Assembly: GCA_964035775.1 (NCBI GenBank)
Contig: OZ038316.1
Span: forward strand, 11,370,722 to 11,434,721
Direction: 5' to 3'
Source of the DNA: Osedax frankpressi
Lineage: Eukaryota; Annelida; Polychaeta; Sabellida; Siboglinidae
Length of the DNA: 64,000 nucleotides
In this document: positions 1 through 10,300 of the stretch, piece by piece
Numbering within the stretch: the stretch's first letter is position 1
Layout of the letters: every line of letters begins with the position of its first letter
Translations under genes and position numbers: made by a program
Notes under the pieces: model-generated
Seen by the model: only the letters and a program-made list of their open reading frames with translations
The model's database searches: none
What the model was told of the DNA's origin: nothing

Positions 1-64
1 AATTAATGTATTATATTACCCTTTATATATTAATATCTTACTCCGCAACCTCGCCGCCGTACAG

Positions 65-180
65 TAATTGTTCTGGTCTCTGCACCCGGCCTCAGTCGTT
101 ACGGGCTAATGGCCAATGCCACTCGACTGCTCAAAGGTCTGTTGAAGAAGGTTCCGGTAAAGGGCAAGAAGAATTTGTAG
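65..180 (+). CDS. Probable terminal exon of a convergent plus-strand gene (partial)
   Basis: A GC-richer block follows a plausible acceptor (CCGCCGTACAG) and is open in one frame to TAG at 178-180. It encodes IVLVSAPGLSRYGLMANAT and then a lysine-rich end (KGLLKKVPVKGKKNL). I do not recognise the protein. A plus-strand AATAAA lies 138 bp downstream of the stop. The rest of the gene would be left of the window. A longer frame over the same DNA (6-239) crosses the putative acceptor and has no better support. Confidence 0.4.
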
Positions 181-304
181 ACTTCGCAGTGAACCGGCAA
201 CTTTGTAAATATATTTATAAGTGCATTTACTATTATTAATCTCCCTTCATCTACCGTCGCGTAACTAATTATTAAACAGATACTCAAATCAACTGTATAT
301 AGTA

Positions 305-310
305 TTTATT
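305..310 (-). terminator. Poly(A) signal for the MAO-type gene
   Basis: AATAAA on the minus strand, about 260 bp beyond the stop codon of the MAO-type gene. It is a plausible cleavage signal; the cleavage site itself cannot be seen. Confidence 0.5.
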
Positions 311-317
311 GCATCGT

Positions 318-323
318 AATAAA
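318..323 (+). terminator. Poly(A) signal for the convergent plus-strand gene
   Basis: AATAAA on the plus strand, 138 bp after the TAG of the putative terminal exon at 65-180 and 7 bp from the opposing minus-strand AATAAA. The two 3' UTRs would overlap. Confidence 0.4.
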
Positions 324-570
324 ATCTCGAATATCACTCGATTTTTTTCGTTAATAATTATAGAGATAAACTAGTACTAGTAAAGTTGGTCTAATTTAAA
401 AATCTTCTTTTTTTGGTAGTCGTGCATTTAGTGGTTTTATAATGGGTTTATGCCTATAATTAGACCCCGAGAATCTACATAGCGGTCGAATGTGGTGCTC
501 GTGGTCATTATATAGGAGATAACATTAGAGAGATTAATCTAAGATAATCTTAAGAACTATCGATGAGAGA
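324..570. other. 3' untranslated region of the MAO-type gene
   Basis: AT-rich sequence between the stop codon at 571 and the poly(A) signal. I see no reading frame or repeat in it. Confidence 0.5.
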
Positions 571-931
571 TTAATTCCTCCATCCAAACGATTTCATAAG
601 TCGATCAAAGTTCATCGTGTGAATTTCGTCGCCGCCGTATTTGCTGAAGAGTTTCTTTGCGACGAGAACGCCGGCGACCGCCGTAACCACGGTAACCAAA
701 TAGCGTATGCCGGCGGAGTCTGCGCCGTCGGTTTCGCTGGCATATTTACGACGAGCGGACGCCGTCGATACCGCCGCCGTTTTGTAACGACAGGTCGCGA
801 GTTCACCGGGGGTCAAACACGCCGGCTCCAGTCGATGGAGTACTTCGACGGCGGCGCGATAACCGCTCTCCACGGCGCCGTTGATGAATCCGCACCAATA
901 GGTGGCGCTTTCGCTGCCCGCAAAGTAAACG
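571..931 (-). CDS. MAO: MAO-type gene exon 11 (residues 450-568, stop, membrane anchor)
   Basis: The acceptor GTCGACAG is followed by [14 protein letters not shown] and [19 protein letters not shown], the C-terminal flavin-binding block of MAO (family form GTETAT-WSGY). An Ala/Thr/Ser-rich linker then leads to a hydrophobic segment, roughly residues 524-544, flanked by basic residues (KK, K). This fits a tail anchor in the outer mitochondrial membrane. About 24 more residues follow before TAA. The acceptor has a poor pyrimidine tract but gives the exact LTEPFN-H-VYFAG spacing. Confidence 0.9.
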
Positions 932-3900
932 CTGTCGACGATTTGTAATTGTCAAACAATACTCCAATTCTCTAATTACAATATTATTAACGATTAATTA
1001 ATTTGATTAAGGGATATCCAGTATCTATTCTATACATAACTATATACATATATACTATATACATACATACATAACTATACAGTCCCTTAGAGATTATATA
1101 TATACTAATTATGAAATGATTTATTACCACTTTTCTAAACTAAGAATTATTTATATTATTTCTACTTATTATTTAAGATTTCATAAAAGTTTAAACATTT
1201 TTAACATTCGAAGATAATTGTTCTAGATCAACGTATAAAACTAATTTTATTTATCTAAATCTACTTCAACTGTATTCCAATATAAACAATAGGAAATGAT
1301 TCAAACAAATATAAATATTCACGTTAAATATCTGCATTCTTAAGTTTGCAAAAGTTAAATAGTAAAATGAATTAAAATACTTATAATATCTAAATTAATG
1401 TTATATTATTATTAATGATAATTAATGTATTATTATTAATGATAATTATTATTATAATGTTAAAATATATAGATGACGAAAAGTGCAAGCTGCAAGAATG
1501 TACAGACTTCTGTACATAGTTTGTCCTAACTGATTGAAGGGCTCGGTGAGGGCGCGTTGCATGTGTTCCCCGGTGCCCGGAGTGCCGACGCTGACCGGTC
1601 CTCCGTCTATAATGGCTTCGCGGTTCGCCGACCAATTCTGTTCGGCGAAGTCTAGTGGTTCCAGGCAAAACGCTCCGAAGTACTCGCATAAACTCTCGAG
1701 AACAATTTTCTTACGGTCTTCGGCCTGCGTTTGAAAGAGAGACGACGTTATAAGGGCGTTCTGAAAGGTGTGAGGTGAACGAGGTGGATGGCGAGGTCGT
1801 GTCGAGGATGCGCTCTAACTGTAATCCAGGTTAAGAAGAGATGCTAAAAAGGTAGTGGAGAAATAATAAATGTTATGAAGAGATGGTAATTGAGAATTGA
1901 GAAGTTCAGAAATAAATCTCGAGAAGAAGGCGATATCCAGAATAAATAAGTGTTATAAATGCTTATAAGTACTTATAAATGCTTATAAGTGCTTATATGT
2001 GCTTATAAGTACTTATAAGTACTTATAAGATTACTAATAAATAAATAAATTCTATTGTATTATTATTTGATATCACTTGAAACCATTTTATATTTTCATA
2101 TTTAATAAAGAAAAACACAATATAACGGAGAAAATAGACTGCAATATATTATTATGTAAACAAGATGTAAATAAGGTATAAATAAGGTGTAAATAAGATT
2201 TAAATAAGGTGTAAATAATATGTAAACAAGATGTAAATAAGGTATAAATAAGGTGTAAATAATATGTAAATAAGGTGTAAATAAGGTGTAAATAAGGTGT
2301 AAATAATATGTAAATAAGGTGTAAATAAGGTGTAAATAAGATGTAAATAATATGTAAACAAGGTGTAAATAAGATGTAAATAAAGTTTAAATAAGATGTA
2401 AATAAGATGTAAATAAGGTGTAAATAAGGTTTAAATAAGATGTAAATAAGGTGTAAATAAGGTGTAAATAAGATGTAAATAAGGTGTAAATAAGGTTTAA
2501 ATAAGGTGTAAATAAGATGTAAATAAGGTGTAAATAAGGTTTAAATAAGATGTAAATAAGGTGTAAATAAGATGTAAACAAGATGTAAATAAGGTGTAAA
2601 TAAGATGTAAACAAGGTGTAAATCAGGTGTAAATAAGGTTTAAATAAGGTTAAAATAAGGTTTAAATAAGATGTAAATAAGGTTTAAATAAGATGTAAAT
2701 AAGGTGTAAATAAGATGTAAATAAGGTTTAAATAAGGTTTAAATAAGGTGTAAATAAGATATAATACTATTGGATTACATTATTTCTAATTTATAAAATA
2801 GTGACTTAACTTAAATGTATTATTTATATAGATATTATCATATATATTTAAATCACAATATATCTACAATAAAACTTTAATATAACTTAATTATAAACAT
2901 AATATAACTCAAATATAACTCTAACATAACTACAAAATAACTTGAATATAACTTTAATATAACCTAAATATAATTCTAATATAACTCTTATATAACTCCA
3001 ATATAATACACTATATAATTATATAATAACATTGCATATAAATAGCTTAGTGACTCACCCCACAATAGATTTATATAATTAATTAGCTTTGTTTACATGT
3101 AATATTATTGACACTATTTTTACTGCTAGTTGGATACATTATCTAAAGCTACTGGATAGAAAAAAGCAAATACTTGCGAGTGGGCGTTGGAGGCTGGTGG
3201 TAGGGCGAGTTGCAAGATAGGCGTGTCTAAAAGGTTAAAGTGCACGATATGTGTAGAAAATGAGGGTTATAGGCGTGGTTAACGAGTTGAATGGGCGTGG
3301 TTAGCATATTGAATGGGCGTGGTTAACCAGTTGGGGTGGTGGGGGGGGGGAAATGTAACCAACGGTTTTCGAAGAGTGTTCGAGGTGTTGTTGTCCGCCA
3401 ATAAATGCCACTAGGGCGGGGTTACCGGTCGCAGTCGTGGCGTCGTAGATGAGACATAGAGGCCCGCGCGTCTCTTGACCATCGTGGTCAACTAATGTGC
3501 CTCCGTTCGTCACTACGGATCCGCTGTAGCCACACGACCTCCAAAACGCCTTTAGACGGAATATTGGGTATAGGGTGGGGGCATAGGAATAGAGGGTGGG
3601 TATAGAAGTAGAGGGTAGGGAGAGAATGAACCCGTGGAGAGGAGGTAGGACGCGGGGTATAGAATGGGGCAGAAGTACAGTGGGGGTGTTGGGATGGTGT
3701 GAATATAGGATGGCCACTAATATTATAATATCGTTGATGCAATGTCATAATTTCACTAACAGTAGAATAAGTTGCTATGATCTTTGTAATGCGGCCGGCC
3801 GGCATTCGTTTTAAAACGTGAGTAGTAGTCTCAGGTAGGGGAGGGTCGAATATCATTCTAGCTGAGAAGGGGCGTGGTTAGGTTGGAAGGAGGCGTCGAT

Positions 3901-6900
3901 TAAGGTGACGGTAGGTTGAATATCGTCTAGGGGTGAAGGTACATGGTTAAAGGGCATGTTTAGAGGTAGTGGGAAGTTAAATATCATGCAACCTGCAAAT
4001 GGGAGTTGCAAGGAGAGAATAGATATACATCTAGGTACGACTTATAAGGTCAGAGGTTGGTTGAATATCATTATGACTTCGAAGAGGGTGTGTTCATCGG
4101 TGAAGAGGGAGTGGATAATAATGAAAAGGTTGAGGTCGACAGAGAACGAAGTATTTGGCATCAAGTTACAGGAGTTGATTAGAACAATAGCGTAAGGTAT
4201 TGTCTGCAAAGAAATCGGCGAGCCGAGAGTTAGCCAAACGATCGCAAGAACACCCGCATCTAGACCGAAGTTCACGGCGGCGACGGAAACTAGACCGAGG
4301 AGTACATTAGTTGCAAAAACTGGACCGAAGTTCACGGCGGCGACGGAAACTAGACCGAGGAGTACATTAGTTGCAAAAACTGGACCGAAGTTCACGACGG
4401 CGACGGAAACTAGACCGAGGAGTACGTTAGTTGCTGGATAAAACTGGACCAAAGTTTACGACTACGAGCGTTGCTAACATCTTTGCATCGGAGGATTTGT
4501 GATGATCAATTTGCTGCAACGAAACTTCTTGTTATCCGACGTCAGCACGGTGACTCCATTTTTATCCTGGGGTCGTAGGTCACGGGTTAAAGTTAGTACA
4601 GCGGAGGTTGAGTGTTCACCCCGAGGTAGAGGGGTTAGAGTGGTGTAGTTAGGAAGGTATTAGAAATTTAGAAGTTGCCATTATGAAGGTGGAATGGGAC
4701 AAGTTGATAATCTTATATAAGAGTTTACTCCTCCCTCCATCCACTCAGTAGATATCTAGCCAATACCTAGTTAATATCCAGTCAATATACAGTTAATACC
4801 CACCTAATACCCAGTTATGAGTTTTTAAATACCCAAAAGTAAATTCAAAGTTAATATATGAACAACATGATGGTGTAAAGATTTGTACACACTGAAAAAA
4901 CGCGTCGTTTTTCCGATCGGAAAAACGTAAAATATAAAAATGGATTTATAAGTATCCACATTGAAAACGCTAGGGTTTTTAAAATTTGGCGTTTGACCTT
5001 TAAACTTTTACAAAGAAAGTAAATAATTATTTTAAATTGTTAATGATGAGTCGGATAGATAAAAATAAGAAAAGGCTATTAGATAGAAAAAATAAATATG
5101 CAAGAGCCTCAAATTTGTTAAATGAACTAGAAAAGGAAAAACAAAATGAATTTATCAATTTTGTCCGAATGACTCCTAATCAATTTCATTATTTGGTAAA
5201 TAATATTAAGCATTAATGATTAGGAAAAAAAATACAAATTGGGCAAAAATGAATAAATGTGGATGCGAGGACAGCAATAACTAATTCTAGCAACGGGTTA
5301 AACTTACATTAAATCAAATAAGAAAATATAAATACAGTTACCGCTGTTTACAATTTAATAATCCCTTTATATTTAAAAAGTGTACAGAACAATATACGTT
5401 ATATTTTTAAACTTCTGTATATATTATTTTTATTGATTAAGAAGTATACAATTATAATAGGATTATGACAAAAAATACTAACAGTATATAAATATATTTA
5501 TAATATTAATTATTTTAATCATTTTTAAGATAAAATATTATGATAAAATATTTGATTATCAAATATTTATAAGTAAATATTAATTATTTGTGACAATTAA
5601 TTAAATGCTTTTCTTTTTTCTATTCATCTCTTGAGTGAAATCAAATGTCTTTTCAGATCATATTTTAAGAATATCTGACATATCTTTAGATTTAACTGCA
5701 TATTTATCGATTAGTTGACCAAGCGATGCACAAAAATCTATTGTTGCCGACTGATTATTATTTTCTAAGGATTCTATTTTATTTAATATTTCTTCATCTA
5801 GATTTATATTCTTTTTTCTTTTTCCAAGTTTTCCAAATTTATCACTGAATCTGTATAAATATTATAAATATGATATGAATTTAGCAACATAGTATAATAA
5901 CACATGCTATAATTATTAAAATACCTCTGCGATAAGTGTGGTTTAGAAAGGGCTAGTTGTACTTAAAATACCTACTGCGATGTACTTGGAGTCGACTGAA
6001 TAGAGTTTGGCGTTACGCAACTCAAAATCAGTGGATCCGAATCTACTGAACTCGGTACTATATCAGAACATTCTGATTCAGAGATCACTCCAGATTCTGA
6101 TTCGAGGATTACTCTATCTACTAATAGCGGAGGTCCTGGTTCTGCTACTTCTACAATATTAAGTAACTGTACCTCCTTATGTATAAATAATAAATTTTTT
6201 AAATACTATTTATTATTAATTATTATTAAAGTGAGATTAATACAGATTATTAAAATATACTTATTAAATACAAACTCTCTGTAATATTATAAATATCCGA
6301 AGAAATAGTTGTTTGGTTTTCTAAAGTTTCATTAATAAATTTCATGTATAAGTAATTATATATTGATATGTTTAATATAAAATAATATAGTGGATATAAT
6401 ACTTTAAAATATTTACAATATACTTGGATAATATATAAAAATAATATAACAATAATATAATAATTTTATATAATAATTTTATATATTATAAGGCATACAT
6501 GAAATAAACTTGTTTATAAACAAATATCTTGTTTATTTGTCTAACCATCGTAATATTGCCATCGTAATATTGCCAAGTTGGATATTCAACAGAATCTTCA
6601 AATTCATTTCCACTTTTCTCTTGATTATACTTCTCTTTATTATAATAATCTCGTGTACTTTTACATTTTGTTTTAACCATATTTTCTATAGGAAAAATTA
6701 TATTTTAATTATATTTTAACTAGTTTGGTTCTATAAATAGATTTAGTAATTTATTAAATTAGGGATATTATTCTAGAAATATATGAATGTATCTATATCA
6801 AACTAATTTTATATTAATATTGAGCATATTTATATTTTCAATTTTTAATAATAATATTTTCTTAATTATTTCTTAATTTAATTTATATCTTATATTAATT

Positions 6901-7327
6901 TCTAAATTAATAAATATATTTATCATATCTTAAATATTCTAATAATCAGTTATTAAATTAACTAAATAAACCTGAAACATTCATTTCATTAGCTATATGA
7001 GCAATATCTTTTGTCCTCTGTATCCGATTACTATATAATTTATCTGATACATTCCATATTGATTTATGAATTCAGATAAGTTGAATACATTTACCTATAT
7101 CCATACTTACTTTACTTAAATTTATATATTAAATTAATTAAAAAATTTAAATTAAGTTCATTACGCCAGCTTTTTACACTTGTAAATTGAACATGTTCTA
7201 TGCCAGCATAAAAATTAAACACAACGTAATTCCGCGTCTTTTTTGGCGGGAATCAAATTGCAATCGGAAAAACGACGCGTTTTTTCAGTGTGTACCCCCC
7301 TTAAGAGAGATATTTATATATATATAC

Positions 7328-7377
<50 letters not shown>

Positions 7378-10300
7378 TGAATAATAGTAATATTAAATAA
7401 CTTAATATACTTCTAATTAAACTGAAGTAAATGTTTATTCAGATTGATATTTGGAGATAAGAAACAGTTAAATCCAAAAATCTCAATTATCAAAAATCTA
7501 ATTACAATAAATTAAGCCAAATTTAAAAATAGATTAACTATTTAATGTCCATTTCATAAATTAAAGGGAAGTTGAGAGAATAACAAAACACCTACGTTAC
7601 ATTTTATGCGATTTTATGCAACATTTTGGCTCAACTTTAATATTCCCTAAGCAGAAAACTGTAAATCTTCAAATATTATGTAATTCTTGTAATTTTATAT
7701 TAAACTCTGCTTATGAATATATTATATTATGTAATTTAAATAGGTTATGATGTTTGGCACAATCTATACAAATAGTACACCGAAAGCTAAATATCCAACT
7801 CTGCCTTATAAGTTATTGCTATAATATATATCTCTTATAATATATATATCTCTTATAATATATAATATATATCTCTTATGATATGTAATATATATCTCTT
7901 ATAATATATAATATATATCTCTTATAATACATATATCTCTTATAATATATAATATATATCTCTTATAATATATAATATATATCTCTTATGATATATAATA
8001 TATATCTCTTATAATATATAATATATATCTCTTATAATATATAATATATATCTCTTATGATATATAATATATATCTCTTATAATATATAATATATATCTC
8101 TTATAATATATATTATATATCTCTTATAATATATAATATATAGCCTATAATATATATTATATATCTCTTATAATATATAATATATATCTCTTATAATATA
8201 TAATATATATCTCTTATAATATATATCTCTTATAATATATAATATATATCTCTTATAATATATAATATATAGCCTATAATATATATTATATATCTCTTAT
8301 AATATATAATATATATCTCTTATAATATATAATATATATCTCTTATAATATATAATATATCGCCTATAATATATATTACATATCTCCTACGTGAACTGAA
8401 GATGATTGATTGGACACAGATACCGAAATTTACATTGACTCATTTTATCATCTGACACAGCTACAATATTATATTTGTTTAATATAATATTTAATAAATA
8501 TATTCTCAATTATGAATTATTAACTAAATCGATTTGGCATAAATTTAATATGACTTACAAATCATTAAATTAATCAATACAAATTGAGATATATGTTACA
8601 ATACATACTATATACTGGTAAATGGTACTATATACTATATAGTACCATTTACTATATAGTATATTGTACCATTTACTATATAGTATATTGTACCATTTAC
8701 TATATAATATATTGTACCATTTACTATATAGTATATTGTACCATTTACTATATAGTATATAGTACCATTTACTATATAATATATTATACCATTTACTATA
8801 TAGTATATTGTACCATTTACTATATAGTATATAGTACCATTTACTATATAGTATATTGTACCATTTATATCATATCGTCTGCAAGGTTTCTGTATTAACA
8901 TATATTTTCTATAAATCTATTATAGTTTAAAATCAATTAACTTTGAGAATTTAACAAATTGCATATTATTAAAATGTACTAAGTTATACTTATTAAAAAT
9001 AAATGTTTTGTCCATTATAACTTTGCTATTATTACATAATTATATAATTCCTTGATAATTAAAACAAATTGCATATAGAAGTATATTGCAAAAAGAACTT
9101 ATCGGATGAAAATTGCAAACTTATGCAATAACATACTATTGAATCTTACTCACACATACTGGATAATATTAAATCACAGCAATAAAATAGAGTGGGACAG
9201 GGTAGAATTCGTTCACGAACTCAATAATCTAGTAAATTACATTATAACCATGTTACCTTAAAATGCATTACCTACAATCTTGAAATCGGATAGAAATTCT
9301 GCGATGGTTTTCAACCGGATTTCTCAAGTAAAGAGGATTTCTACAGTAATTTACAGATATCCTAAAAGATTATTACCATTGCAACGCAAAGCAACTCAAA
9401 CTATAACCTTATTATTTGGGTCTACAGTCATTCGGGATATAAATAGATAACCTAAATACTTTAAAGTATTAGGGTAAATCATTGTAAATCATTAAACCCG
9501 AATTATGCGCAATATTTTTGGGTTACATTCATTAATAATCATTTTAAAATCTCTTGGAAAGTATCTTAATGTAAAAATATCAATTTCTACAACTTGTAGA
9601 TTATAACTTTGAAGGTCTTGTATCAGTTGATCCACTACAATTTCTACATTCGATTTCAAATGATAATTCTAACTAATAGAAAATATTATCCTATTAAACA
9701 AATTTCAAATTTATTCCTTTTTATATTCTACTTCAAAAACTTCAATATATTCATATTTTATATATTTTATATCAACGGTAATTATCAATTTTGATTACAT
9801 CGATTCAGCGGCAGTATTTGATTTCATAGCAGATATTTCTGGATTAACGAATTAACGGCCACGAAACTAAACACGGTAGGTCTAAAATATGTTCCGACTG
9901 CCAGCGGGTGTACGGGGTGTACGGGGTGTACGGGGTGTACGGGGTGTACGGGGTGTACGGGGAGTCAATCCACACCTAGAAACTACGCCAACTACAGTTC
10001 GACGGGCTACTCCTTAAGTGTGAAGACAATGTGTGTCTGCATCAAATAAATCATTCGTCCATTCATAATCAACGCTATCGAGTGTAGAAATTCTTCTGGT
10101 GGCAATAAACACATGAAGATATACGACGATAAAGATTAAAAAATATACGAATAAAAAGTCTATTTATGATAAACGATTTGAAATGAAATACGGGTTTGCC
10201 AACTTTATTGAATTATGATACTAATATATACTAAATACGGCAGATTCCAATAACAAACAGATATATGAGCAATAATGAATTTAAAATAATTGAACAGGTT

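Larger units (their letters stand above)
4885..7295. mobile_element. Decayed PIF/Harbinger-like DNA transposon with 33-bp TIRs
   Basis: Perfect 33-bp terminal inverted repeats lie at 4885-4917 and 7263-7295 (starting GTACACACTGAAAAAACGCG). Inside, the plus strand keeps a transposase N-terminus (5043-5216) with the [13 protein letters not shown] block typical of Harbinger transposases; the DDE nuclease part is not visible. The minus strand keeps pieces of a MADF/BESS-type accessory protein. Target-site duplication: the ends fit either TA or GTAC, because the outer bases are palindromic. It lies in intron 6 in either orientation. Family assignment rests on the two protein fragments and is moderately secure. 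Confidence 0.65.

Noticed and set aside
619-948. Plus-strand 109-residue frame
   Set aside because: Antisense shadow of MAO exon 11, whose GC-rich codons leave the other strand open.
2387-2614. 75-residue minus-strand frame ([10 protein letters not shown]...)
   Set aside because: Translation of the 11-bp TGTAAATAAGG minisatellite.
3301-3856. Two long minus-strand frames of 138 and 122 residues as independent genes
   Set aside because: They are exons 8 and 9 of the MAO-type gene with read-through into intron 8; the splice sites explain the conserved parts exactly.
4042-4452. Hydrophobic 136-residue minus-strand frame as a membrane protein
   Set aside because: It is the 60-bp repeat read in frame. 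It lies in intron 7, and the exon 7 frame stops before reaching it.
8584-8901. Overlapping plus and minus frames of about 100 and 88 residues
   Set aside because: Both follow from the 24-bp period of the array.
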